NCBI RefSeq assembly: GCF_965638725.1
Contig: NC_134970.1
Span: forward strand, 6,430,001-6,494,000
Origin: Aptenodytes patagonicus
Taxonomy: Eukaryota; Chordata; Aves; Sphenisciformes; Spheniscidae
Direction: 5' to 3'
DNA: 64,000 bases
Under the pieces are notes generated by a model. The model was not told the DNA's origin. It was given only the letters and a program-made list of their open reading frames with translations, and searched no databases. The position numbers were made by a program, and so were the translations under genes. Shown in pieces: positions 1 to 29,627 of this stretch. How positions within the stretch are numbered: position 1 is the stretch's first letter; every line of letters starts with the position of its first letter.

Positions 1-2066
1 TGCATGAAATGATGCAAAACCAGGCTCTGGAAAAAGGTGCCCCATTCCCCCCACGCTGGCCCTGGAGATGTGCTCACAGACTGTAGGAAGCTCAGCCCTG
101 GGCTCTACCCTGCTGCTGCCTCCCCCTTCGCTGCAGTACCCACTGGGGCATCCACCCAGTTCTGGCCAAAACCACCCAGCGCAGTGGGTCTGCTCTGAAG
201 CCGTGGGCTGAACAGTCCCCAAATGTCCTCCCCTCTCGAGAACAGCTTGCACCTCCCAACATGTACAGCACATCCTGTGCCTGTCTTCTCCATCCCAGTG
301 GTACAGAACAGGGGCCAACCAAGGAGCTTTTCTCCCTCTTTTTATGTTTTCTTCCACATTTTCATGAAAAAAACCCCTGATGAATAAAATCCCATTTGAA
401 ACAGATCTTCCAGGTGCGGGGACATGAGCATTGTTTGGGATCTCCCAGCAGAAACTGGCTGGGACTTCTTCATCCTCCTCCTCCATGCTCCGGCTGGTGC
501 TCAGGAGTGCGTCCCCATGCCAGGCAGAGCAACGCAGCAGCTGCTGTTGGACACGAGGCCACTTTTTGCCGCTCATGGTACTCACTGTATATTGCCATGT
601 TGCCTGGTCGCTCCTCCTCGCCCTGAAGACCCAGCCACACAGCTGAGCAAAGCACCTTCCCAGAGCACAGGGTCATTACTCCCTATATGCATTGCCATAG
701 AAGGCACAAAGTTTTTTTGATTTAAGATGACAAAAGCAGTTGTCCAGAGCAGATCCAAGGTTTTTCCACCATGGTGGGTCTGGTTTCCAGTGCGGATACA
801 GATCCGGGCTCCCCACCCCAGCATCCTACCGAGCCCAGACAAAACCGCTAACACGTGCAGCTTGGCTTGGCGTCAGCCTGGTGTTTGCAGACGAAGGCAC
901 AGCCCAAGTTTCAAGGGGATTTAAGCTGTGGAGCTGCTGACAAGCTGCTTCCGAGCTAAAAACAGATAAAGGCGCCTTAGACAAAAGCTGACATTTCAGC
1001 TGGGGGATTATTCTGGCCTCTGTAACTCAAGCTTTCTGCTGAATTTTCCTCCAAGAAATTAAAAAAAAAAAAAAATCACCCGTCCTGTTCTTACAGACCC
1101 ATACAAAGAGGTCCCACACATGCTCCAACACTCCTCTGGCACTCAGCTATCCTTCATCCTCACAAGCTCTTCCTTGCCTCTCCCCATTTCTTCTCTCCAC
1201 GACAGATACAGGGCCCCCAGGCCTTCTCCTCTCCGCCACAGCTGCTGACAGATTTGAAGCTGGTTACACCGGCTCCTTTCCATCTTTTCCAGCCTTCCCG
1301 AGAGGTGAATTTTCCCCACCGGTGGTCACTCTCATTGATCCCTCGCTGCCTCTAACCCACGTCAAAAGTGCTCAGGAGAGGATGTGGTCTCCCAGGCGGC
1401 TGCAGCAATGCAGTGGGGTGCATGTTGTGCTGGCACCCTCCTTTTCTAACCCCTTGGTTTCTTGCAGTGGTGCTGGGTAACCTGGTCAGTGCTGGAGGCT
1501 GAGACCTGATGGACTCACCTCTCCTCCTGGTGCTCTGGGCTGGGACCTCCCCATCTCCCAGCTGACTTTAAATGAAAGGGTGTGGGAGGACCACTGTAGA
1601 GAGGAGGGGGAAAAATGGGGGGGTTCATTCTCCTTTGCCTGCAACACCTCAAAAGAGATTCCTCCTCCACCAGCCCATCCCCAGCACACCACAAGGGGAA
1701 AGGCATTTGGTGAACCTACAGTTTTCACAGAAAATTAAGCCCTAAGCCCTTTGTGCAGAAAAAGAAATGATGCCCAGTGGTTTTTTGCCCTTAGAAGAGC
1801 AAATTTTGGGCCATTCAGTTGGGCTGGGCTATTCTCAACAGCCTGTGTCCCACCCCAGGACAAATCCATGGTGGGGACAGCACAGCCGGAGCTGACCCTG
1901 CTGCAGTGAACTACCCTGCAGCCCTGCCCCGAGGCTTGGTGAAACCAGAAATGCCTGATGCCAACAGCATTTTGGGACCCTAAAAGCAAAATGCCCCCAA
2001 AGCCGTGGGTGCGGGATGCAAGCGGAGCGCGCACAGGCTGATGGGGTTTTGGCAGGCGGCCCTTAC
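1..2066 (-). other. PPFIA4 intron, left end of window
   Basis: This stretch follows the splice donor of the last visible PPFIA4 exon (AAG|GTAAGG read on the minus strand at 2,067) and should be intron. I looked on the minus strand for the next liprin-alpha exon, which should begin by completing a split arginine codon, and did not find it. A 13-A run lies near 1,061-1,075. No other coding potential, RNA gene or recognisable repeat is visible. The remaining two thirds of the gene must lie beyond position 1. Confidence 0.7.
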
Positions 2067-18561
<16,495 letters not shown>

Positions 18562-18590
18562 GGCGGGGTACGACAGGTGGGCGAGTGTCC
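18562..18590 (-). other. PPFIA4: PPFIA4 5' UTR part of the first coding exon
   Basis: Upstream of the start codon on the minus strand, a pyrimidine-leaning tract ends CACCTTCAG at about 18,591. It is a plausible acceptor for a spliced leader, leaving 29 untranslated bases before the ATG. The acceptor position is inferred; a transcript start inside this region is the alternative. Confidence 0.4.
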
Positions 18591-21500
18591 TGAAGGTGCC
18601 CAGTGGGGTTGGCAGTGGGTGTTGTCGAGCCGCGGGGCCCCGATCACATCACTGTGGGTCAAGGGAGCCAGCGCAGGAGGGGGCAATGGGGTGGTGAAGG
18701 TGGGGAGGATCCCCCATCCCTTATTCTTGGGTGCTAAGCAGCAGCTAGCATCACTCCGGCCGGGATGGAGGGATGTCCTTGGCACCGACAAGGCCCTTGC
18801 AGTCTTAAATCCCCCCGCTCGGCTGCTTGTCACTGCCAGGGTCCCTTGCGTCACCTCTCTGATGCCTTTCGGAGGGGCTGCAGCATCAGTGAGCCATGGG
18901 GGAGTTCAGAGGGGGACAAAGCGACCCTTGAGGACTCGTCCCAATGGGGAGCCCAAGCTGGCAGTAGCACTGGGAGGGTCCGGGGGATATTTGGGCTGCC
19001 TGGGCATGCTGAGGAGGAGTCCAGTGATGGTGGACTGTTCTCCCCAAGGCTGGATGAGATGGTCACTGCTGGTGCAGGAACGTGTCTCTGTTTGGCATCA
19101 CAGGTCTTCAAACACACAGCGGTGACCTACAGAAGAGAGGACAGAGATCAGATCCCTCCTGCTGCCCCCAAAATTCCCAGAGCACCTGCCCAGCACCCTT
19201 TGCCCCCCATCAAACCCTGGAGGGCTCAGGACCCACAGGAATGGGCTGTCAGGTTGTACCACCCTGCACCCAGGTGGTCACTATACTGCATCCAGTATGG
19301 TACCGAGCTGCAGGGAATAGCATCCCCAGGACCCAAAATCCTGCAATAGTCTTTGTCATTCACACATCCCGGGCCAAGATCCCGTCCACTCCGCAGAGCA
19401 CCTGGCTGCCGATGGACCCTGTGGCCCAAGTGTCCTCCAGCCACAGAAACTCTCTGTTTGCAGAAAGTCAGGCTCAAACCTGAGTTTGGCCCAAACCTGG
19501 CATGAAGTCACAGCAACGAATGAGTTGAATGATCAGATTAATGTTCACCCCTCCTCTCCCTGTGGCACCAACGGGGACAGGTGCGGTGGGACCGGCCATT
19601 CAGTGTTAAGTGAACTTCAGCGCATCCTCCATCAGTCAAACCTCTACCCGGGGGATGGAGGCAGCAGCATCCCCGAATTACTGCCCAAGCACAAGCACCG
19701 CTCCCCAGCCAGTGCCAGGGATGAGAAGCTGGAGGGCAGAGGCAGAGCTGCCAATTTGGGCAGCAGCCTGGATTTAGGCTGGATTAAAGCATGGGTGGAT
19801 CCAGGGGCTTGACCCCAGGGGCGACGCTGGTACCTGCAGCCTCACCTCCATTTCCGCAGCCCAAAACCACCGGGACGAGAGTCTGGGATGTCCCCCATCC
19901 CAGCTGCAAGCAAGATGCCAGATAGGGATTTTTGGTGACACAGACCTTTGGGTGGCCTTCAAGCCGACTACAGCCGGACGAGGGTCCCCAGCAGCGAGGG
20001 TCAGTGTGTCACTGTCACTCCAGCTGCCCTGGGGACCTGCCCACCCCATATTGCCATCTTTGCCAGGCTTTGTCTACAAGGGGATAAGCTCAGTGCGAGG
20101 GCCACAGGTCTAACGCTGGTTATGGGATAGTCCCCCTTAACTTAGCAAGTTTTTAAATCTTTACAACAGACATAATGCTTGAGGCTAGCTCTGAATATCC
20201 TTATATCACCGCCCTTTCAAACCAACATACGCACACAGACAAAAAGGACCTGGACGCAGTCATGGGCCAGATCAGCCCGTTCTGGCCCTTTGAACTGGAA
20301 TAAAAGCTCATGTCTCAAACAGCTCGGCGGCACAGTGGGGCACTTCTCCCCCGTTCAAAGGCGGCGTGCGTAAGAAGATGCTTTTGTGCGCACCCAGACG
20401 CGCAGACACACGCTGCCGGGGCTGGGGGAACCGTAGCTCTGTTCTTGGGATGACATTGGCTCATCAGCTGATGGGAAGTTTGACACAAAAAACCCTCTAA
20501 AAATAGAGAAGCTCTGGCAAAAGCACCAGCCCCTCAATGTGCATCCAGTGTGTTATGCTGAAAGCCGGCTCCTATGTGCCGGGGACATGGGACAAGGTCT
20601 CCCGCAGGTGGCTGTCCCACCTCCTCCCCCTTTACAGATTTAAATTGCGTTCCTCAAGTGGGATAAAACCTGTTACGGGCACGTAACACTGTCCTGAACC
20701 TTTGAGGCTTGTTCACGCTCTTTCCTGGCTGTTGGGACATGGACAACAGGGATAACTGTGACTAATATTCTGTCGCCGCAGCATCCCCGCAAAAAGGAGG
20801 CTGGTGGAGGAAAAGGCACAGAGCGAGGGACCACTCCAGCCCCTTGCTCCCCTTGGGTTGAGTCAGACATGAGTGCCATCCCCATAATTAAGCAGGTGAA
20901 ATGTTTTCCAATCCTTCTTCCTCTAATTAGCAGCCCCAGTGGTACCCACACACAAGCACGGCCACACTGCCAGCCTTCCTGGAGGGCAGATGACCCAGGC
21001 TCTAGGGAGACTCGGGGCCAAGAAGAGCAGAAATCAGCCTTACTCCAGTGCTAAGCCCTATTAATTTGGCTGCAAAACCCAAACGAGGTGACTTTCACGC
21101 CCCATCTTGCTGCTGTGCCTCTGCTTGTGGGATGAGCATGGAGAAAGCATGTCCACACCATGGAAAGCCAAACGGCCCCACGAGCAGGATGTGAATGGCA
21201 AAATCAGCTGCGTGGCCACATCCCCACCCTGGCTGCTGGTGAGGAATTGAATGAATTAGCAGCTGAATTAAGAGACATCAATCAAGGCACAGAGGGAAGA
21301 GCCCTGTGGGCACTCAGGGAGGGGAAATGCTGCAGGGAATGGCCAAGACATAAATCCGACGGGAGTGATGATGGGATGGAAATTTATCCCAGCTGCAAAG
21401 GATAGACTCACTTACCACGAGGAGATGCTGCAGACGCCAGTCCCAGGGGGGCTGGGGCAGCTCCCCACACCCTGTGGAGGTAATCCATGGGGCTGGACCC

Positions 21501-22734
21501 ACACGGTTCAGGAGGCATAGTGCTCAATGAATCACCCAAGGGCTAATTTTCTTTTTGCTTCCCCCACGCTTGAGCCCATGCAAGGGTGGTTGGAGGGGGT
21601 TGGGTAAGCCCACGTGATACTTTGCTTCACTGCAACCTGCTGTTGTACACAGTTATATCCCATTAAATGTGCCATGCTTGGGAAGGGAGGCTGGGGATGA
21701 TAAGCACAGCCTGGACACCTCAGCCTGGGGAGGGTGATAACAGGATCATGGGGACCTTGCATGGCACCGATGCTGGTCCAGGACAGACTCATCCCATCTT
21801 GCTGGTCCCCAGAAGCATCTGTGCTCTGCCCTCCTGAGCACACTCAGCAAAGTTGTGATACAGCACGAAACTGTCCTCCCATGACAGGCAACGCTTGTCT
21901 CCTAGCAACCCAAAGCTCCTCCATGACCAGGTCTTGGGGGATGTCTTCATTGGAGGGTGGACATGTTCTCCCCTTGCATCCCGGGCCACCAGGCATGGGT
22001 ACTATGGAGGATATGCACTGTGGCATAAGGCAAGGAGAGCTGCTACAATCCTCTGCAGCTGGAGAAGTACTACAAGCAGGGATGAGACTTCCTACCACCA
22101 CAAAGAGCAGCCAAAGCCCCCCTCGTCCTGGCCTGAAGCCCCCAGAGAGGTGGTGGGCAGCCAGCCCAGGGCTTTCAGGGCTCTCCGCATGCCCCATGAC
22201 ACTGCTGTACTGTGAGTGTCCCTCTGCCAGCGGGTCCCTGGCAGGTAAATCCAGGCTGATGCTCTGCCACCTCTGAGCATGGCTCTGGAAACAATTCAGC
22301 CACATGTGCCCATCTCCTGGCTGAATCCATGGCAGACCCCAAGGGTGGAAAACATTCCCTGCACAGTGGAAGCACTGTCCACATCCATAACCGCTACGGA
22401 CAGACACTGAGCTGCCTCTAGCATCCCTGTCACAGAGCCATCCTGGCAACAACCACTGGGCAACTCTCCCACCCCACGGACTCGGGAGCAATTATTTCTG
22501 GATTCAACCACAGCAGCTTTCACTGCAAAACCAGAGCAACAGCAAAACCACAAGCCCCAGGAGTATCCCAGCTAATGAGAAGGACCGGGTCAGGTCGGTT
22601 GCAAAGGTTTTATTTGTGATGCCACGTGAGGAAGCCAGGAGCAGGCTGGGTTTGATACCTGCTGTCTTCAAGCCCTTTGGAGCAGGAAATGTGTTTGGTG
22701 AGCAACAGGCATGGGTGAGTGTGCAGGGCTGTGC

Positions 22735-22852
22735 GCACACGCAGGGACATGCACACATGCTGCAACATCCATGCATGCAGGGACGTGCACACGAGTAGGG
22801 ATGTGCACGGGTGTAGGGATGTGCATGCGTGTCGGGACACGTGTGCAGGAAG
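22735..22852. repeat. 18-bp tandem repeat of alternating purine-pyrimidine type
   Basis: Diverged copies of a unit close to AGGGATGTGCACGGGTGT follow one another with 18-base spacing, clearest from about 22,778 to 22,850. Runs such as GTGCGCACACG and GTGCATGCGTGT alternate purine and pyrimidine. The repeat lies in the long PPFIA4 intron. Confidence 0.75.
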
Positions 22853-25800
22853 CTCCTGCCTAGGGTCAGCTCCCCTCGACACGAGCATCCCCTCGTTTCT
22901 GTACCACCTCAAACCTTGGGATTTTCTCCGTTCTCCAAAAGCAACAGAAAATCACCCATTCCCACGCACCTCTTCCCCCGGGAACCCAGCTAGTGGTTGC
23001 ATACACAAGACGCCATCCCCGCATAGCAAAGCTCAGCGTTTCATAGGCAGAGCTGCATGCCCAACCGATCGCTTTAAGGACCTTGGGGACGTCAGTGTGG
23101 ATGACAGCCCAAATGCATCACACACTTTGCTGGTGACTTTAGCAGCAGCTAGGGCAGACCAAAAGCAGCCCTTCGGTGCTGGATGCTGGAGGGCTCTGAG
23201 CTTGCTTGCAATTAGCAGCAAAACACTGCCTGTGAATCTCAACCTTTCAACTGTATCTGGTAAAACTATGTAAATGCTACTGCCTGGGTTTAGAGAGCCT
23301 TAACTGATGGGATAATCATTGGGTAGAGGAGTGAGGATGCGAGGAGACAGCTGGTGAGCTGAGAAAACAGACACTGTGCAGCTCTAGCCCTTTGCTGGGT
23401 ATTTTTAGTCCCCCGGGGCTGCCAGGCACAGACTTGCTGGAAGCAGGTTTGTTGCCAGTGAAAACGTGCTTGCTTTACTATCCCTTCCCCCCCAAATGAT
23501 GCTTTCCTCACTCTTTGGGATGGAAAACAGCACAGTCATGCGCTGCCCGCTTGGAGAGGCCGGTTTGCAATGATGGTGCCCAGACATGGAGCAGCTGATG
23601 GAAAGCAGAAGGGGCTTTTTTGCCCTTGGGCTGATTATTTGCTCGGCATGACTCTGTAGTGAGCCAAGCTGCCTGCAGGATGCTCAGTCCACGGTGCAGA
23701 GCACGGCACCCACCCAGTGCCCAGGGAGCACCCTGGCTTTCCCATTTCCACCAGGGTGAGAAGCACACCCAGCATTTATCCACATACAAAACCGCCTGTG
23801 CAGCGAGGCAGAGACAGGCTCGTGGTTTTTCTCTGAACAGCTTCATTCTCATCTCAGCCCTGACAAGAGAAAGAAAAAAACCTCCATGGCCCTGTCAGCA
23901 AGATCATCACCTCAGCAGGCAGCTGGCAAAGAGGGTTTAACGCGCACCTCGGAGGCAACAAGCTCGTGGAGATTGATCATCCCATAAAAACGTCAGTTTG
24001 ACCTTTTCCGCTCCTAGAAAATCCTTGTCAGCTGCCCAACCTGGCCTCAAAAGAGCAGCACAGTCAGGGCGGCAGAGCCCACACCAGCGGCCGTTGCTTG
24101 CAGCTCACCAGCGCAAGGATGGCTTCCCCTCTGCTGAACCAGCTGAGGACGGGGTCCTGGCGTCCTGCGCTGACCCCTTCCCAGCCAGACTTGGGAGGAA
24201 GGAGGGTGACGCCCTTTTGCTGTTGGTTTTTCCTTGCAGCACTTCTTTTTTCACTTCTTCCTTGTGATGCTGCGTTAAACATGATTACATGGGCAGGCTG
24301 CGAAAGCGTCGTACCCTTACATTTCCAGCAAGCTCATCCCCATTGCTGTTCCCACAGATGGAGCCATGTCCCAGCGTAAGTCCTTCCCACCCTCGTTGAA
24401 GCTGGACACCACTCTGGAGCAGCCAGGACACGCTGAGCCACCGATCACCTCAGTCTGCCCTGAGCAAGGTCAGTCCTGACCCACCAAGCCGTGGGACGGT
24501 TTGCGGATGGCAGAGCAGGAACTTCCTCAACATCTCCATTAACCCACAGAGCCCCTTTCCATTATACCCTCAGTGGGAGACGTGGTAATTAAAGGCTGAG
24601 AAAGTGGAGATTATTCCTGTCCACAAGACAAAAAGGATGCTGAAGTGCCCTGGCTCAACAGTGGAAATTGCTGTTTTAAGAGCAGAGCCTAGAAATGGAA
24701 ATCTTTACCCATGGCAGATCTCAGAGATGCCTTTGCCACATGCTCGTGCGGGCCATGGGCTGAGATTTCACTTCCTGAAGTGTTTCTGCCCTGAGACCGC
24801 AGGAGAGCTGCTGCTCATGCCACAGTGTCCGGATGGGGCTTGTCTGCATCAGAGACAGCCAGCTGAGCTCCATGTGTGCCAGGAGCTCCTTGCATCCCTC
24901 TCTACAGCCCCACAGGCCCCGAGGGTCCCTCCTCATCCTTCCTTTCCTACCCCATCCCCGTGCTTGGTCACAGACCCTGTCTATATGCTCCACAGGTTTC
25001 TTAATTTTACAAGCCTGGACCTGAGCAGTCCTGTCTGCAAGCTCAAGCACCCTGGCTTCTCCATCCTGGGCGATCCACAGAGAAAAAGCTGCATTTCAAT
25101 AAGAAAACCAATCAGCAGATACAGCCTCATCCCAGCATCTCCCCTGAGTCCTTATATTTACCCCCAGGATGCACTGTGGCCTCTGGGGACCTCCAGTCCC
25201 CTGAGAAGGACAAGGAAGATCCAATTTACCATGGGGCCCATATGGTGATGGTGCCTCCACATTCCCTAATGCAGCCCCGCCGACGGCAGGGTACCGCACA
25301 GATGGTACCTGGCTGATGCCAGGGACAGCCCGTGGCCAGGATGCCCAGGGATAATAGGGGAAATGAGGCATTCTGGCTGGAAATAAGGTGCCAATTTTTA
25401 GCAGCAAAGGATTAGATTCACATACTAAAGGGTGAGATGGATTCACAGGGGGAGAGTCACTGCTGTGGAGATCTGCGTTATGGATGTGATCGAGCCCTGA
25501 GAAAACATGTAGCAGTGCCTCCTCTCCCATCCAGGCCCAGGAAGTCAACTGGAGTCCCCACACCTGCAGCAACGTGTCCTTCGCTCTCCAGGGGACAAAG
25601 CCCAACTTGTCCCTTGCTGGAGATGCAACCCCGGCAGGACAGGATGTTTGGGCAGCATTTCCAGGTTTCGGAGCCTGTCTCAGAGGTGGCAGGGAAGCAG
25701 CGGGTGCCCCTAAAGCATGGGGACAGAGGACCCTGCAAGCAATAAAAGACAGCTACTCCCGATATCTTACCTTAACGGGCATGCTTCTGCCCCAAAGGCT

Positions 25801-28800
25801 TGCTCCAAAACCAAAAAGTGGTTCCCATCCTCAGCCCTTGCTCACTCCAAGCCACTAAGCCAGAGGAGAAACCGGGAGGAAAAATGTCCAGATCTGGCTG
25901 TTTCTTTGCAGGGAGAAGTAAGTGTTAGTATTCAACTGATATTTATAGTTCCCAGTGGGAGGGGAGGCATTACACACAACTTCCAGTGGGTATTTTCAGA
26001 AAGCCACCTGCTCCTCGCCATTGTGCAGAAACACAATTGTTCCGCAACAAAAAGCTCGTCAGACGATGAGCCGAAATCTCTGCTGGGTCCTTCAGCACAG
26101 ATACAGGGTGCACAGTGCGGAGGACGGTGAACACCCCTAACAGGGGTTGGCACCTAAACTCGGTCACGTATGCCATTTTACAGGACTGTGTTACCCCTTG
26201 GAGAGTGTTGTATTGGTCGTGTTATGGTTCCTGACTCAGTTTCCCTGTTTCCAAAATGGACTACGTGTCCTCAACTGACCCGAGAAAGGTGTAATCTCAG
26301 TTTATTGCAAGGACGAATCTGGCACGGGAAGGGACTGCTGGGGTAAAGACACACCAACATGCAAACCTCCTGCCTTTGCACTTTGGGGTGAGATGACAGA
26401 CAGGAATGAGCCTTGGAGGGGCTCCAAACTGCATGATCCCTCTGACAAGTGGGATCCCAAAGCCTGGCCAAGAGACTCGGCAAGCTCAGACTCACCTTCA
26501 AACTTCATCTCTGGGTTTGCAACAGCCAAAAACATGACTGAGGGGAGAGAGGACAACAGGTCTGAAGTTGCTGCTAAACCCATGAGGATCCCAGTGTGGC
26601 CAGGAGCTCACGTGGGTGCGCAGCAAGCGTGCTGGTGAAGCAAGGACATATGGTCACCATAACAAGCCCATGAGCTGGATTTCACCCTGCTCCAGCAGGC
26701 AGAAGGGGTTACCCAAAACCATTAGAAAGGCAAACCAAATCCCCCAAATCCTGTCACCACAATCCCACTCCAGCTACCTGCACTGATAATGTTTTTTAGC
26801 AGATTTCCACAAAAACCCAGCAGCATTGCTCAAACAACAGGACTGCCGGCAACACCAGAGAAATACCAATTCCTTCAGTGGGTGAGCAGTTGGGAAACCA
26901 CCTTGTGCTGTGAGCAGGACTCCCTGGAAGGGAGGAGAAGGATGCACCTGATGCACGACACCGAGCTTGCATCCCTCTTCTGGGATGTGGTCTGCACTCA
27001 GATCCATCTACAGAGACAAGGAGGGGTGTTAACAGCAACTGACCTGACGCAAAAAAGCCACAATGCTGGTTACAATCATTTCCTTCTTCAAAAGCTGGTC
27101 CGCTCGCCATCCATGTGCGTGCACGTGGCTGTTTCATCCTTTTTTTCTATAACTTTGCAACCAAAACCTCTGTCCTTTGCTCTTTTAGGGCAAGGCCTTT
27201 GACTTCTCCTTCGAGGTTAGTTTAAACAAGCAGCAGAGGGAAATGCAATTGCCACGGCTCTTCTAGAAGCAGCATGTTGAGGTGAACCAGCACCTAGATG
27301 AATCTGCAAGTTAAGGTGAGCACTGGGATCCCAGCAATCGGGCTGGTTTCCAGCCCAGGTTGGATGCAGACTCCTTTGAGAGGGAACAAGGCACGAAGAA
27401 GCAGTCTACAACCATGGGGAGAAAATTGTGCGCTTGTCATAGAGGCGGCATCACTGCAAAAGTCCTCTCACCTTTGGGAAAGTGAGGCTTTGTACCTCCG
27501 TTTCCCCACTAGCAGGGTGAAATCTTGAGCCACTCTCAGCAGTGGGGACTGAAGGGGAGACCCCAGGGTGTAACGTCAATCATTGCCGTGAGTCGGAGGG
27601 ATAGCTGGTGATTTTCCATTATTTCACTTGAAGGTTTTGCCACGGGTACATCCCTCCCGCCCCCATGACACTTTTGATGAGGAGTTATTTCATCTGGGAG
27701 CCTGACGCCCCAGAGCTGGGGGCTGTCCTCCTTGCTGCCAAACCAGCCCCTGCCCTGCTTTAGTCACACACCATGAGCACTTGCTGGTGCTAATTTATTC
27801 AGCGACAGGGGAAGAGTCACCAGCACGAAGGGGGGCTGCTGACATCTGCGCCACGGGTGCACCCGAGCCCCATGAAAAGATGCAGAGGTGCCTCTTCACC
27901 CACCCAGGCCCCGGTACCCACGCTACGGCAGGCAGCTCGGGCTTCTGCGCCCAGCCCAGGGGACATGGGAGGCTGCTGCTTGTAAAGAAACGCCACGGTA
28001 AACACCATGTGTATCCTAATGCAGCGGCCACTCACCCTAAGCAGCTTGCATGCCTCGTCTGCCCAAGATCCAGGGTTTCCACCGTGTCACCCAGCTTGCT
28101 GGCATCTCTTCCACACTCAGGAGCATCATCCGCACCCTAAGCACGACCGTCCGTGCAATGAGCCTCAGCAATAATAATTGCTCCCACACATCTGCTGCAC
28201 ATCTGCCCATTTCCCATTATAAAATTTGGCCACCAATTCCATAAGCAGTGGAAAGAGAAAGCAGCTCAGTGAGCTCCCCGGGGCCCGGAGCAGCACCCCA
28301 CTCCCTGCCCTGCTCGGGCAGATCTTAAGCACTTTGCCACTATCCTTCACCAGACCACAAATTTTGAGTGGTGGTGAGGAACAGCCACGGGAGGTAATTT
28401 GGAGAGCCAGAGAAGAGGCAGCCTGGGCTTTCAATGTAAAATTTGGGAAGTATTAGTGGGTATTCACAGCCCGCAGAGGGCAGACCGGGGAAGTACCTAG
28501 TGCTGCTGGCTCCAGTTTGAACCGTGGCAGACTCAGGAACACGTCCCTGCATCAACACTCAGGGAGGTTTCGCAGCCAACATGACTTGAAAGGGAAAAGC
28601 AATGGTCCTGGAGCACGACCCATGCCACTGGGAGGCCTCCAGAGCTCAGCAATTCTCTGTTGACCGCTTTAGCACACAAGCAGAGATAACGGCGGTGAGA
28701 CCTGCGCCCCAAGCCCTCCCCGTGCTCCCCATTGCACCTGCAGACAATCCAGGGTCTCCCCAGATGCATCAGGACATCGCTTTCCTCCATCCTCCCAAAA

Positions 28801-29593
28801 CATAGGAGATTTTAGTCCTTCCTATTCAAGAAGAGCGCCAGCGTCCTGGCTTGGGCATTGGATGACCCCAACCAGAGGCAACGCAGATGGTTTTCGTAAT
28901 TCAAGAGATGTGGGGTTCCCCCTCATATTCATCCCTTCTGCTTTCCCTTCCTTGTGCTAAGTAAATTTAGCAAGTTATTGAATCTCGTTGCTGATGGCAC
29001 AGCTAATTACTAAACAGCTTTCACCCAGCTACAGACATGCCTTGGTGGGGAGCAGGATATCAGTGTGATGCTCGGCTCTGTGCAATCAGGCTCCAAGGAT
29101 GATCAGGCCAGATCCAGTACCAGGACAGCTCTGCAACATCCACGGGTTAAAAAAACCAGACATGTTTGGATTCCATCCACATTGGTGGATGGGATCTCAG
29201 AGCTGTGGTTGCTCAGCTCCACACAGGGCAAGGCAAGATCACGGGGTTAAATCCCCGCCTGGTCAAAACCTGCTCTTCCTCCCAAGCATCCTCATGCTTC
29301 ATCCACAACCTTCCCTGGCCAAGTCGTGGTCCTTTGACATCTTGGCTGTCCCCCCACATGGTTTGGAAGGGGTGGATGAAGCCAGCAGAGGAGCACAGAG
29401 GGCAGGACCAGTCCTAGTAAGGAGCAGGCAGGGATGGAGACAAACTGCAGCATGGCCCCTGTCTGCCCCCAACCCAGGCTGGAATAACCCCGCTGCTGCT
29501 CCCACAGTGCCCGTGCCTGTGAGGCAGAGAGGGCCCAGGCAGCTGCCTGTCAGCTCCCGGCGCCTCATCCCTGTGGTTCATGGCAAGTGACAG

Positions 29594-29627
29594 GGCATGG
29601 CATGGCATGGCATGGCACGGCATGGCA
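29594..29627. repeat. (GGCAT)n pentanucleotide microsatellite
   Basis: Nearly seven GGCAT units, one altered to GGCAC, lie in the PPFIA4 first intron. On the minus strand they give an artefactual MPCHA-repeat open frame. Confidence 0.85.

Noticed and set aside
22296..22912. Cysteine- and histidine-rich minus-strand frames around the 18-bp repeat
   Set aside because: The Cys/His richness comes from the GTGCAC-type tandem repeat and does not form zinc-finger spacing.
29414..29623. MPCHAMPCHA repeat peptide
   Set aside because: It is a translation of the GGCAT microsatellite.
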